From Clusia tigrina (taxonomy: Eukaryota; Arthropoda; Insecta; Diptera; Clusiidae): DNA of 64,000 bases. Both the position numbers and the translations under genes were made by a program. The stretch covers positions 1,364,001 through 1,428,000 of the forward strand of contig CAKKTE020000052.1 in NCBI GenBank assembly GCA_920105625.2. The letters are read 5' to 3'. The notes below the pieces were generated by a model. It was not told the origin of the DNA, did not search any database, and was given only the letters and a program-made list of their open reading frames with translations. This document shows positions 1 to 13,700 of this stretch, piece after piece; positions within the stretch are counted from its first letter, which is position 1, and every line of letters starts with the position of its first letter.

Positions 1-2350
1 CAAACTTTGATAGGTGTAGGACGTACCGTATAGAAGTTACGGCCATTTGAAGTTTTATCAGTGTTTGATTTGGGACTCAAGAGTAGCATAGCTTTGAGCG
101 ATAGTTTAAATTGACAAGAGGCCCGAGTACTTTATTGTTACAAAATTTCCAGGTTTTAAGACGCTCCAGTAAAAAGTTACATGCATTTGTATGTTGCAAA
201 CTTTTTTAGGTGTAGGACGTACTGTATAGAAGTTAGGGCCATTTGAAGTTTTATCAGTGTTTGATTTGGGACTCAAGGGTAGCATAGCTTTGAGCGATAG
301 CTTACATTGACAAGAGGCTCGAGTACTTTATTGTTACAAAATTTCAAGGTTTTATGACGCTCCAGTAAAAAGTTACAAGCATTTGTATGTTGCAAACTTT
401 GATAGGTGTAGGACGTACCATATAGAAGTTAGGGCCATTTGAAGTTTTATCAGTGTTTGATTTGGGACTCAAGGGTAGCATAGCTTTGAGCGATAACTTA
501 AATTGACAAGAGGCTCGAGTACTTTATTGTTACAAAATTTCAAGGTTTTAATGCGCTCCAGTAAAAAGTTACAAGCATTTGTATGTTGCAAACTTTGATA
601 GGTGTAGGACGTACCGTATAGAAGTTAGGGCCATTTGAAGTTTTATCAGTGTTTGAGTTGGGACTCAAGGGTAGCATAGCTTTGAGCGATAACTTAAATA
701 GACAAGAGGCTCGAGTGCTTTATTGTTACAAAATTTCAAGGTTTTATGACGCTCCAGTAAAAAGTTACAAGCATTTGTATGTTGCAAACTTTGATAGTGT
801 AGGACGTACCGTATAGAAGTTAGGGCCATTTGAAGTTTTATCAGTGTTTGATTTGGGACTCAAGGATACCATAGCTTTGAGCGATAACTTCAATTGACAA
901 GAGGCTCGAGTACTTTATTGTTACAAAATTTCAAGGTTTTATGACGTTCCAGTAAAAAGTTACAAGGATTTGTATGTTGCAAACTTTGATAGGTGTAGGA
1001 CGTACCGTATAGAAGTTATGGACATTTGAAGTTTTATCAGTGTTTGATTTGGGACTCAAGGGTAGCGTAGCTTTGAGCGATAGCTTAAATTGACAAGAGG
1101 CTCGAGTACTTTATTGCTACAAAATTTCAAGGTTTTATGACGCTCCAGTAAAAAGTTACAAGCATTTGTATGTTGCAAACTTTTATAGGTGTAGGACGTA
1201 CCGTATAGAAGTTAGGGCCATTTGAAGTTTTATCAGTGTTTGATTTGGGACTCAAGGGTAGCATAGATTTGAGCGATAGCTTAAATTGAGAAGAGGCTCG
1301 AGTACTTTATTGTTACAAAATTGCAAGGTTTTATGACGCTCCAGTAAAAGGTTACGAGCATTTATAAGTTGCAAACTTTGATAGGTGTAGGACGTACCGT
1401 ATAGAAGTTAAGGCCATTTGAAGTTTTATCAGTGTTTCATTTGGGACTCAAGGGTAGCATAGCTTTGAACGATAACTTAAATTGACAAGAGGATCGAGTA
1501 CTTTATTGTTACAAAATTTCAGGGTTTTATGACGCTCCAGTAAAAAGTTACAAGGATTTGTATGTTGCAAACTTTGATAGGTGTAGGATGTACCGTATAG
1601 AAGTTAGGGCCATTTGAAGTTTTATCAGTGTTTGATTTGGGACTCAAGGGTAGCGTAGCTTTGAGCGATAGCTTAAATTGACAAGAGGCTCGAGTACTTT
1701 ATTGTTACAAAATTTCAAGGTTTTATGACGCTCCAGTAAAAAGTTACATGAATTTGTATGTTGCAAACTTTTTTAGGTGTAGGACGTACCGTATAGAAGT
1801 TAGGGCCATTTGAAGTTTTATCAGTGTTTGAATTGGGACTCAAGGGTAGCATAGCTTTGAGCGATAACTTAAATTGACACGAGGATCGAGTCCTTTATTG
1901 TTACAAAATTTCAAGTTTCTATGACGCTCCAGTAAAAAGTTACAAGCATTTGTATGTTGCAAACTTTGATAGGTGTAGGACGTACCGTATAGAAGTTAGG
2001 GCCATTTGAAGTTTTATCAGTGTTTGATTTGGGACTGAAGGATAGCATAGCTTTGAGCGATAGCTTAAATTGACAAGAGGCTCGAGTACTTTACTGTTTC
2101 AAAATTTCAAGGTTTTATGACGCTCCAGTAAAAAGTTACAAGCATTTATATGTTGCAAACTTTGGTAGGTGTAGGACGTACCGTATAGAAGTTAGGGCCA
2201 TTTGAAGTTTTATCAGTGTTTGTTTGGGACTCAAGGGTAGCATAGCTTTGAGCGATAGCTTAAATTGACAAGAGGCTCGAGTACTTTATTGTTACAAAAT
2301 TTCAAGGTTTTATGACGCTCCAGTCAAAAGTTACAAGCATTTGTATGTTG
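1..2350 (+). repeat. Higher-order repeat A, copy 1 (12 monomers, 2350 bp)
   Basis: Twelve distinct monomer variants follow in order and the series restarts at 2351 with the same variant (AGAAGTTACGGCC, then CAAGAGTAGC). The length is 12 x 196 minus 2, explained by two one-base deletions (GATAGTGTAGG near 792 and GTTTGTTTGGGACTC near 2218). Diagnostic variants are TTGAGTTGGG near 654, GATACCATAGC near 865, GTTTCATTTGGG near 1435 and GACACGAGGATCG near 1876. The start of the window may not be the true start of the unit. Confidence 0.93.
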
Positions 2351-4504
2351 CAAACTTTGATAGGTGTAGGACGTACCGTATAGAAGTTACGGCCATTTGA
2401 AGTTTTATCAGTGTTTGATTTGGGACTCAAGAGTAGCATAGCTTTGAGCGATAGTTTAAATTGACAAGAGGCCCGAGTACTTTATTGTTACAAAATTTCC
2501 AGGTTTTAAGACGCTCCAGTAAAAAGTTACATGCATTTGTATGTTGCAAACTTTTTTAGGTGTAGGACGTACTGTATAGAAGTTAGGGCCATTTGAAGTT
2601 TTATCAGTGTTTGATTTGGGACTCAAGGGTAGCATAGCTTTGAGCGATAGCTTACATTGACAAGAGGCTCGAGTACTTTATTGTTACAAAATTTCAAGGT
2701 TTTATGACGCTCCAGTAAAAAGTTACAAGCATTTGTATGTTGCAAACTTTGATAGGTGTAGGACGTACCATATAGAAGTTAGGGCCATTTGAAGTTTTAT
2801 CAGTGTTTGATTTGGGACTCAAGGGTAGCATAGCTTTGAGCGATAACTTAAATTGACAAGAGGCTCGAGTACTTTATTGTTACAAAATTTCAAGGTTTTA
2901 ATGCGCTCCAGTAAAAAGTTACAAGCATTTGTATGTTGCAAACTTTGATAGTGTAGGACGTACCGTATAGAAGTTAGGGCCATTTGAAGTTTTATCAGTG
3001 TTTGATTTGGGACTCAAGGATACCATAGCTTTGAGCGATAACTTCAATTGACAAGAGGCTCGAGTACTTTATTGTTACAAAATTTCAAGGTTTTATGACG
3101 TTCCAGTAAAAAGTTACAAGGATTTGTATGTTGCAAACTTTGATAGGTGTAGGACGTACCGTATAGAAGTTATGGACATTTGAAGTTTTATCAGTGTTTG
3201 ATTTGGGACTCAAGGGTAGCGTAGCTTTGAGCGATAGCTTAAATTGACAAGAGGCTCGAGTACTTTATTGCTACAAAATTTCAAGGTTTTATGACGCTCC
3301 AGTAAAAAGTTACAAGCATTTGTATGTTGCAAACTTTTATAGGTGTAGGACGTACCGTATAGAAGTTAGGGCCATTTGAAGTTTTATCAGTGTTTGATTT
3401 GGGACTCAAGGGTAGCATAGATTTGAGCGATAGCTTAAATTGAGAAGAGGCTCGAGTACTTTATTGTTACAAAATTTCAAGGTTTTATGACGCTCCAGTA
3501 AAAGGTTACGAGCATTTATAAGTTGCAAACTTTGATAGGTGTAGGACGTACCGTATAGAAGTTAAGGCCATTTGAAGTTTTATCAGTGTTTCATTTGGGA
3601 CTCAAGGGTAGCATAGATTTGAACGATAACTTAAATTGACAAGAGGATCGAGTACTTTATTGTTACAAAATTTCAGGGTTTTATGACGCTCCAGTAAAAA
3701 GTTACAAGGATTTGTATGTTGCAAACTTTGATAGGTGTAGGATGTACCGTATAGAAGTTAGGGCCATTTGAAGTTTTATCAGTGTTTGATTTGGGACTCA
3801 AGGGTAGCGTAGCTTTGAGCGATAGCTTAAATTGACAAGAGGCTCGAGTACTTTATTGTTACAAAATTTCAAGGTTTTATGACGCTCCAGTAAAAAGTTA
3901 CATGAATTTGTATGTTGCAAACTTTTTTAGGTGTAGGACGTACCGTATAGAAGTTAGGGCCATTTGAAGTTTTATCAGTGTTTGAATTGGGACTCAAGGG
4001 TAGCATAGCTTTGAGCGATAACTTAAATTGACACGAGGATCGAGTCCTTTATTGTTACAAAATTTCAAGTTTCTATGACGCTCCAGTAAAAAGTTACAAG
4101 CATTTGTATGTTGCAAACTTTGATAGGTGTAGGACGTACCGTATAGAAGTTAGGGCCATTTGAAGTTTTATCAGTGTTTGATTTGGGACTGAAGGATAGC
4201 ATAGCTTTGAGCGATAGCTTAAATTGACAAGAGGCTCGAGTACTTTACTGTTTCAAAATTTCAAGGTTTTATGACGCTCCAGTAAAAAGTTACAAGCATT
4301 TATATGTTGCAAACTTTGGTAGGTGTAGGACGTACCGTATAGAAGTTAGGGCCATTTGAAGTTTTATCAGTGTTTGTTTGGGACTCAAGGGTAGCATAGC
4401 TTTGAGCGATAGCTTAAATTGACAAGAGGCTCGAGTACTTTATTGTTACAAAATTTCAAGGTTTTATGACGCTCCAGTCAAAAGTTACAAGCATTTGTAT
4501 GTTG
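2351..4504 (+). repeat. Higher-order repeat A, copy 2 (11 monomers, 2154 bp)
   Basis: This repeats copy 1 almost base for base but lacks one whole monomer, the one at 589-784 in copy 1 that carries TTGAGTTGGG. The join is at about 2939. Beyond the missing monomer I found only isolated substitutions, for example 1323 G versus 3477 T and 1463 C versus 3617 A. A precise one-monomer loss on a nearly identical background is what unequal exchange between neighbouring HORs produces. Confidence 0.92.
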
Positions 4505-6640
4505 CAAACTTTGATAGGTGTAGGACGTACCGTATAGAAGTTACGGCCATTTGAAGTTTTATCAGTGTTTGATTTGGGACTCAAGAGTAGCATAGCTTTG
4601 AGCGATAGTTTAAATTGACAAGAGGCCCGAGTACTTTATTGTTACAAAATTTCCAGGTTTTAAGACGCTCCAGTAAAAAGTTACATGCATTTGTATGTTG
4701 CAAACTTTTTTAGGTGTAGGACGTACTGTATAGAAGTTAGGGCCATTTGAAGTTTTATCAGTGTTTGATTTGGGACTCAAGGGTAGCATAGCTTTGAGCG
4801 ATAGCTTACATTGACAAGAGGCTCGAGTACTTTATTGTTACAAAATTTCAAGGTTTTATGACGCTCCAGTAAAAAGTTACAAGCATTTGTATGTTGCAAA
4901 CTTTGATAGGTGTAGGACGTACCATATAGAAGTTAGGGCCATTTGAAGTTTTATCAGTGTTTGATTTGGGACTCAAGGGTAGCATAGCTTTGAGCGATAA
5001 CTTAAATTGACAAGAGGCTCGAGTACTTTATTGTTACAAAATTTCAAGGTTTTAATGCGCTCCAGTAAAAAGTTACAAGCATTTGTATATTGCAAACTTT
5101 GATAGGTGTAGGACGTACCGTATAGAAGTTAGGGCCATTTGAAGTTTTATCAGTGTTTGAGTTGGGACTCAAGGGTAGCATAGCTTTGAGCGATAACTTA
5201 AATAGACAAGAGGCTCGAGTGCTTTATTGTTACAAAATTTCGAGGTTTTATGACGCTCCAGTAAAAAGTTACAAGCATTTGTATGTTGCAAACTTTGATA
5301 GGTGTAGGACGTACCGTATAGAAGTTAGGGCCATTTGAAGTTTTATCTGTGTTTGATTTGGGACTCAAGGATACCATAGCTTTGAGCGATAACTTCAATT
5401 GACAAGAGGCTCGAGTACTTTATTGTTACAAAATTTCAAGGTTTTATGACGCTCCAGTAAAAAGTTACAAGGATTTGTATGTTGCAAACTTTGATAGGTG
5501 TAGGACGTACCGTATAGAAGTTAGGGCCATTTGAAGTTTTATCAGTGTTTGATTTGGGACTCAAGGGTAGCGTAGCTTTGAGCGATAGCTTAAATTGACA
5601 AGAGGCTCGAGTACTTTATTGTTACAAAATTTCAAGGTTTTATGACGCTCTAGTAAAAAGTTACAAGCATTTGTATGTTGCAAACTTTGATAGTGTAGGA
5701 CGTACCGTATAGAAGTTAGGGCCATTTGAAGTTTTATCAGTGTTTGATTTGGGACTCAAGGATACCATAGCTTTGAGCGATAACTTCAATTGACAAGAGG
5801 CTCGAGTACTTTATTGTTACAAAATTTCAAGATTTTATGACGTTCGAGTAAAAAGTTACAAGGATTTGTATGTTGCAAACTTTGATAGGTGTAGGACGTA
5901 CCGTATAGAAGTTAGGGACATTTGAAGTTTTATCAGTGTTTGATTTGGGACTCAAGGGTAGCGTAGCTTTGAGCGATAGCTTAAATTGACAAGAGGCTCG
6001 AGTACTTTATTGTTACAAAATTTCAAGGTTTTATGACGCTCCAGTAAAAAGTTACAAGCATTTGTATGTTGCAAGCTTTTATAGGTGTAGGACGTACCGT
6101 ATAGAAGTTAGGGCCATTTGAAGTTTTATCAGTGTTTGATTTGGGACTCAAGGGTAGCATAGATTTGAGCGATAGCTTAAATTGAGAAGAGGCTCGAGTA
6201 CTTTATTGTTACAAAATTGCAAGGTTTTATGACGCTCCAGTAAAAGGTTACGAGCATTTATATGTTGCAAACTTTGATAGGTGTAGGACGTACCGTATAG
6301 AAGTTAAGGCCATTTGAAGTTTTATCAGTGTTTCATTTGGGACTCAAGGGTAGCATAGCTTTGAACGATAACTTAAATTGACAAGAGGATCGAGTACTTT
6401 ATTGTTACAAAATTTCAAGGTTTTATGACGCTCCAGTAAAAAGTTACAAGGATTTGTATGTTGCAAACTTTGATAGGTGTAGGACGTACCGTATAGAAGT
6501 TAGGGCCATTTGAAGTTTTATCAGTGTTTGATTTGGGACTCAAGGGTAGCATAGCTTTGAGCGATAGCTTAAATTGACAAGAGGCTCGAGTACTTTATTG
6601 TTACAAAATTTCAAGGTTTTATGACGCTCCAGTAAAAAGT
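4505..6640 (+). repeat. Higher-order repeat A, copy 3 (diverged, rearranged)
   Basis: The series restarts at 4505 with the AGAAGTTACGGCC variant and again contains the TTGAGTTGGG monomer (near 5158) that copy 2 lacks. It then departs from copies 1 and 2: a two-monomer block is doubled at 5289-6071, and from about 6470 the order no longer follows copy 1. The right edge is set by the first aberrant monomer of the next block and is approximate. Confidence 0.8.
5289..6071 (+). repeat. Tandem duplication of a two-monomer block (392 + 391 bp)
   Basis: The pair made of a GATACCATAGC monomer followed by a GTAGCGTAGC monomer occurs at 5289-5680 and again at 5681-6071. The second copy is one base shorter because it carries the GATAGTGTAGG deletion. 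In HOR copies 1 and 2 this pair occurs once. Confidence 0.8.
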
Positions 6641-9189
6641 TTCAAGCATTTGTATGTTGGAAACTTTGATAGGTGTAGGACGTACCATATAGAAGTTAGG
6701 GCCATTTGAAGTTTTATCAGTGTTTGATTTGCGGACTCAAGGGTAGCATTGCTTTGAGCGATAACTTAAATTGACAAGAGGCTCGAGTACTTTATTGTTA
6801 CAAAATTTCAAGGTTTTAATGCGCTCCAGTAAAAAGTTACAAGCATTTGTATGTTGCAAAGTTCGATAGGTGTAGGACGTACTGTATAGAAGTTAGGGCC
6901 ATTTGAAGTTTTATCAGTGTTTGATTTGGGACTCAAGGGTAGCATAGCTTTGAGCGATAACTTAAATTGACAAGAGGCTCGAGTACTTTATTGTTACAAA
7001 ATTTCAAGGTTTTATGACGCTCCAGTAAAAAGTTAAAAGCATTTGTATGTTGCAAACTTTGATAGGTGTAGGACATACCGTATAGAAGTTAGGGCCATTT
7101 GAAGTTTTATCAGTGTTTGATTTGAAATTCAAGGGTAGCATAGCTTATAGCGATAGCCTAAATTGACAAGAGGCCCGAGTACTTTATTGTTACAAAATTT
7201 CAAGGTTTTATGACGCTCCAGTAAAAAGTTACAAGCATTTGTATGTTGCAAACTTTGATAGGTGTAGGACGTACCGTATAGAAGTTAGGGCCATTTGAAG
7301 TTTTATCAGTGTTTGATTTGGGACTCAAGGATACCATAGCTTTGAGCGATAACTTCAATTGAAAAGAGGCTCGAGTACTTTATTGTTACAAAATTTCAAG
7401 GTTTTATGACGCTCCAGTAAAAAGTTACAAGGATTTGTATGTTGCAAACTTTGATAGGTGTAGGACGTACCGTATAGAAGTTAGGGGCATTTGAAGTTTT
7501 ATCAGTGTTTGATTTGGGACTCAAGAGTAGCATAGCTTTGAGCGATAGCTTAAATTGACAAGAGGCCCGAGTACATTATTGTTACAAAATTTCCAGGTTT
7601 TAAGACGCTCCAGTAAAAAGTTACATGCATTTGTATGTTGCAAACTTTTTTAGGTGTAGGACGTACTGTATAGAAGTTAGGGGCATTTGAAGTTTTATCA
7701 GTGTTTGATTTGGGACTCAAGGGGAGCATAGCTTTGAGCGATAGCTTAAATTGACAAGACGCTCGAGTACTTTATTGTTACAAAATTTCAAGGTTTTATG
7801 ACGCTCCAGTAAAATGTTACAAGCATTTGTATGTTGCAAACTTTGATAGGTGTAGGACGTATCATATAGAAGTTAGGGCCATTTGAAGTTTTATCAGTGT
7901 TTGATTTGGGACTCAAGGGTAGCATAGCTTTGAGCGATAACTTAAATTGACAAGAGGCTCGAGTACTTTATTGTTACAAAATTTCAAGGTTTTAATGCGC
8001 TCCAGTAAAAAGTTACAAGCATTTGTATGTTGCAAACTTTGATAGGTGTAGGACGTACCGTATAGAAGTTAGGGCCATTTGAAGTTTTATCATTGTCTGA
8101 ATTGGGACTCAAGGGTAGCATAGCTTTGAGCGATAACTTAAATTGACAAGAGGCTCGAGTACTTTATTGTTACAAAATTTCAAGGTTTTATGACGCTCCA
8201 GTAAAAAGTTACAAGCATTTGTATGTTGCAAACTTTGATAAGTGTAGGACATACCGTATAGAAGTTAGGGCCATTTGAAGTTTAATCAGTGTTTGATTTG
8301 GAACTCAAGGGTAGCATGGCTTTCAGCGATAGCTTAAATTGACAAGAGGCTCGAGTACTTTATTGTTACAAAATTTCAAGGTTTTATGACGCTCCAGTAA
8401 AAAGTTACAAGCATTTGTATGTTGCAAACTTTTATAGGTGTAGGACGTAACGTATAGAAGTTAGGGCCATTTGAAGTTTTATCAGTGTTTGATTTGGGAC
8501 TCAAGGGTAGCATAGATTTCAGCGATAACTTAAATTGAGAAGAGGCTCGAGTACTTTATTGTTACAAAATTGCAAGGTTTTATGACGCTCCAGTAAAAGG
8601 TTACGAGCATTTATATGTTGCAAACTTTGATAGGTGTAGGACGTACCGTATAGAAGTTAAGGCCATTTGAAGTTTTATCAGTGTTTCATTTGGGACTCAA
8701 GGGTAGCATAGCTTTGAACGATAACTTAAATTGACAAGAGGATCGAGTACTTTATTGTTACAAAATTTCAAGGTTTTATGACGCTCCAGTAAAAAGTTAC
8801 AAGGACTTGTATGTTGCAAACTTTGATAGGTGTAGGACGTACCGTATAGAAGTTAGGGCCATTTGAAGTTTTATCAGTGTTTGATTTGGGACTCAAGGGT
8901 AGCGTAGCTTTGAGCGATAGCTTAAATTGACAAGAGGCTCGAGTACTTTATTGTTACAAAATTTCAAGGTTTTATGACGCTCCAGTAAAAAGTTATATGA
9001 ATTTGTATGTTGCAAACTTTTTTAGGTGTAGGACGTACCGTATAGAAGTTAGGGCCATTTGATGTTTTATCAGTGTTTGATTAGGGACTCAAGGGTAGCA
9101 TAGCTTTGAGCGATAGCTTAAATTGACAAGAGGCTCGAGTACTTTATTGTTACAAAATTTCAAGGTTTTATGACGCTCCAGTAAAAAGT
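6641..9189 (+). repeat. Higher-order repeat B, copy 1 (13 monomers, 2549 bp)
   Basis: The unusual junction AAAGTTTCAAGCATTTG followed by GTTGGAAACTTTG at 6638-6665 recurs at 9187-9214, an offset of 2549 bp. Other markers with the same offset include the GATACCATAGC monomer (7329 and 9878). The extra base over 13 x 196 comes from GATTTGCGGACTC near 6727. Just upstream, a GTTACGAGCATTTATATG marker recurs with an offset of about 2351, so copies differ by one monomer. Confidence 0.88.
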
Positions 9190-10796
9190 TTCAAGCATTT
9201 GTATGTTGGAAACTTTGATAGGTGTAGGACGTACCATATAGAAGTTAGGGCCATTTGAAGTTTTATCAGTGTTTGATTTGGGACTCAAGGGTAGCATTGC
9301 TTTGAGCGATAACTTAAATTGACAAGAGGCTCGAGTACTTTATTGTTACAAAATTTCAAGGTTTTAATGCGCTCCAGTAAAAAGTTACAAGCATTTGTAT
9401 GTTGCAAAGTTTGATAGGTGTAGGACGTACCGTATAGAAGTTAGGGCCATTTGAAGTTTTATCAGTGTTTGATTTGGGACTCAAGGGTAGCATAGCTTTG
9501 AGCGATAACTTAAATTGACAAGAGGCTCGAGTACTTTATTGTTACAAAATTTCAAGGTTTTATGACGCTCCAGTAAAAAGTTAAAAGCATTTGTATGTTG
9601 CAAACTTTGATAGGTGTAGGACATACCGTATAGAAGTTAGGTCCATTTGAAGTTTTATCAGTGTTTGATTTGGAACTCAAGGGTAGCATAGCTTATAGCG
9701 ATAGCCTAAATTGACAAGAGGCCCGAGTACTTTATTGTTACAAAATTTCAAGGTTTTATGACGCTCCAGTAAAAAGTTACAAGCATTTGTATGTTGCAAA
9801 CTTTGATAGGTGTAGGACGTACCGTATAGAAGTTAGGGCCATTTGAAGTTTTATCAGTGTTTGATTTGGGACTCAAGGATACCATAGCTTTGAGCGATAA
9901 CTTCAATTGAAAAGAGGCTCGAGTACTTTATTGTTACAAAATTTCAAGGTTTTATGACGCTCCAGTAAAAAGTTACAAGGATTTGTATGTTGCAAACTTT
10001 GATAGGTGTAGGACGTACCGTATAGAAGTTAGGGGCATTTGAAGTTTTATCAGTGTTTGATTTGGGACTCAAGAGTAGCATAGCTTTGAGCGATAGCTTA
10101 AATTGACAAGAGGCCCGAGTACTTTATTGTTACAAAATTTCCAGGTTTTAAGACGCTCCAGTAAAAAGTTACATGCATTTGTATGTTGCAAACTTTTTTA
10201 GGTGTAGGACGTACTGTATAGAAGTTAGGGGCATTTGAAGTTTTATCAGTGTTTGATTTGGGACTCAAGGGGAGCATAGCTTTGAGCGATAGCTTAAATT
10301 GACAAGACGCTCGAGTACTTTATTGTTACAAAATTTCAAGGTTTTATGACGCTCCACTAAAATGTTACAAGCATTTGTATGTTGCAAACTTTGATAGGTG
10401 TAGGACGTACCATATAGAAGTTAGGGCCATTTGAAGTTTTATCAGTGTTTGATTTGGGACTCAAGGGTAGCATAGCTTTGAGCGATAACTTAAATTGACA
10501 AGAGGCTCGAGTACTTTATTGTTACAAAATTTCAAGGTTTTAATGCGCTCCAGTAAAAAGTTACAAGCATTTGTATGTTGCAAACTTTGATAGGTGTAGG
10601 ACGTACCGTATAGAAGTTAGGGCCATTTGAAGTTTTATCATTGTCTGAATTGGGACTCAAGGGTAGCATAGCTTTGAGCGATAACTTAAATTGACAAGAG
10701 GCTCGAGTACTTTATTGTTACAAAATTTCAAGGTTTTATGACGCTCCAGTAAAAAGTTACAAGCATTTGTATGTTGCAAACTTTGATAAGTGTAGG
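9190..10796 (+). repeat. Higher-order repeat B, copy 2 (partial)
   Basis: This follows copy 1 at an offset of 2549 bp until about 10797, where copy 1 has GACATACCG with AAGTTTAATCAG and this copy switches to a GTAGCGTAGC monomer. Variants such as CAAGGGGAGCATAGC and CATTGTCTGAATTGGG occur in both copies in the same order. Confidence 0.82.
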
Positions 10797-13700
10797 ACGT
10801 ACCGTATAGAAGTTAGGGCCATTTGAAGTTTTATCAGTGTTTGATTTGGGACTCAAGGGTAGCGTAGCTTTGAGCGATAGCCTAAATTGACAAGAGGCTC
10901 GAGTACTTTATTGTTACAAAATTTCAAGGTTTTATGACGCTCCAGTAAAAAGTTACAAGCATTTGTATGTTGCAAACTTTGATAGGTGTAGGACGTACCG
11001 TATAGAAGTTAGGGCGATTTGAAGTTTTATCAGTGTTTGATATGGGACTCAAGGGTAGCATAGCTTTGAGCGATAGCTTAAATTGACAAGAGGCTCGAGT
11101 ACTTTACTGTTGCAAAATTTCAAGGTTTTATGACGCTCCAGTAAAAAGTTACAAGCATTTATATGTTGCAAACTTTGATAGGTGTAGGACGTACCGTATA
11201 GAAGTTAGGGCCATTTGAAGTTTTATCAGTGTTTGTTTGGGGACTCAAGGGTAGCATAGCTTTGAGCGATAGCTTAAATTGACAAGAGGCTCGAGTACTT
11301 TATTGTTACAAAATTTCAAGGTTTTATGACGCTCCAGTCAAAAGTTACAAGCATTTGTATGTTGCAAACTTTGATAGGTGTAGGACGTACCGTATAGAAG
11401 TTACGGCCATTTGAAGTTTTATCAGTGTTTGATTTGGGACTCAAGAGTAGCATAGCTTTGAGCGATAGCTTAAATTGACAAGAGGCCCGAGTACTTTATT
11501 GTTACAAAATTTCCAGGTTTTAAGACGCTCCAGTAAAAAGTTACATGCATTTGTATGTTGCAAACTTTTTTAGGTGTAGGACGTACTGTATAGAAGTTAG
11601 GGTCATTTGAAGTTTTATCAGTGTTTGATTTGGGACTCAAGGGTAGCATAGCTTTGAGCGGTAGCTTAAATTGACAAGAGGCTCGAGTACTTTATTGTTA
11701 CAAAATTTCAAGGTTTTATGACGCTCCAGTAAAAAGTTACAAGCATTTGTATGTTGCAAACTTTGATAGGTGTAGGACATACCATATAGAAGTTAGGGCC
11801 ATTTGAAGTTTTATCTGTGTTTAATTTGGGACTCAAGGGTAGCATAGCTTTGAGCGATAACTTAAATTGACGAGAGGCTCGAGTACTTTATTGTTACAAA
11901 ATTGCCAGGTTTTATGACGCTCCAGTAAAAAGTTACATGCATTTGTATGTTGCAAACTTTTTTAGGTGTAGGACGTACTGTATAGAAGTTAGGGCCATTT
12001 GGAGTTTTATCAGTGTTTGATTTGGGACTCAAGGGTAGCATAGCTTTGAGCGATAGCTTAAATTGACAAGAGCCTCGAGTACTTTATTGTTACAAAATTT
12101 CAAGGTTTTATGACGCTCCAGTAAAAAGTTACAAGCATTTGTATGTTGCAAACTTTGATAGGTGTAGGATGTACCATATAGAAGTTAGGGCCATTTGAAG
12201 TTTTATCAGTGTTTGATTTGGGACTCAAGGGTAGCATAGCTTTGAGCGATAACTTAAATTGACAAGAGGCTCGAGTACTTTATTGTTACAAAATTTCAAG
12301 GTTTTAATGCGCTCCAGTAAAAAGTTATAAGCATTTGTATGTTGCAAACTTTGATAGGTGTAGGACGTACCGTATAGAAGTTAGGACCATTTGAAGTTTT
12401 ATCAGTGTTTGATTTGGGACTCAAGGATAGCATAGATTTGAGCGATAGCTTAAATTGACAAGAGGCTCGAGTACTTTATTGTTACAAAATTTCAAGGTTT
12501 TAATGCGCTCCTGTAAAAAGTTACAAGCATTGCAAACTTTGATAGGTGTAGGACGTACCGTATAGAAGTTAGGGTCATTTGAAGTTTTATCAGTGTTTGA
12601 TTTGGGACTCAAGGGTAGCATAGCTTTGAGCGATAACTTAAATTGACAAGAGGATCGAGTACTTTATTGTTACAAAATTTCAAGTTTCTATGACGCTCCA
12701 GTAAAAAGTTACAAGCATTTGTATGTTGCAAACTTTGATAGGTGTAGGACCTACCGTATAGAAGTTAGGGCCATATGAAGTTTTATCAGTGTTTGATTTG
12801 GGACTGAAGGATAGCATAGCTTTGAGCGATAGCTTAAATTGACAAGAGGCTCGAGTACTTTATTGTTTCAAAATTTCAAGGTTTTATGACGCTCCAGTAA
12901 AAAGTTACAAGCATTTATATGTTGCAAACTTTGATAGGTGTAGGACGTACCGTATAGAAGTTAGGGCCATTTGAAGTTTTATCAGTGTTTGTTTGGAGAC
13001 TCAAGAGTAGCATAGCTTTGAGCGATAGCTTAAATTGACAAGAGGCTCGATTACTTTATTGTTACAAAATTTCAAGGTTTTATGACGCTCCAGTAAAAAG
13101 TTACAAGCATTTGTATGTTGCAAACTTTGATAGGTGTAGGACGTACCGTATAGAAGTTACGGCCATTTGAAGTTTTATCAGTGTTTGATTTGGGACTCAA
13201 GAGTAGCATAGCTTTGAGCGATAGCCTAAATAGACAAGAGGCCCGAGTACTTTATTGTTACAAAATTTCAAGGTTTTATGACGCTCCAGTAAAAAGTTAC
13301 AAGCATTTGTATGTTGCAAACTTTGATAGGTATAGGACGTACCGTATAGAAGTTAGGGCCATTTGAAGTTTTATCAGTGTTTGATTTGGGAGTCAAGGGT
13401 AGCATAGCTTTGAGCGATAAATTAAATTGACAAGAGGCTCGAGTACTTTATTGTTACAAAATTTCAAGGTTTTATGACGCTCCAGTAAAAAGTTACAAGC
13501 ATTTGTATGTTGCAAACTTTGATAAATGTAGGACGTACCGTATAGAAGTTAGGGCCATTTGAAGTTTTATCATTGTCTGAATTGGGACTCAAGGGTAGCA
13601 TAGCTTTGAGAGATAACTTAAATTGACAAGAGGCTCGAGTACTTTATTGTTACAAAATTTCAAGGTTTTATGACGCTCCAGGAAAGAGTTACAAGCATTT

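Noticed and set aside
5153..5338. Short plus-strand ORFs of 61-83 codons across the arms (also 13181, 16117, 16524, 19782, 20632, 21220, 23375, 27099, 29255, 32000, 46138, 47510, 58290, 58878, 60054) as genes
   Set aside because: All are the same satellite frame opened by single-base variants. The monomer is not a multiple of three, so the frame breaks at every monomer, and no start context, splice signal or independent conservation is visible.
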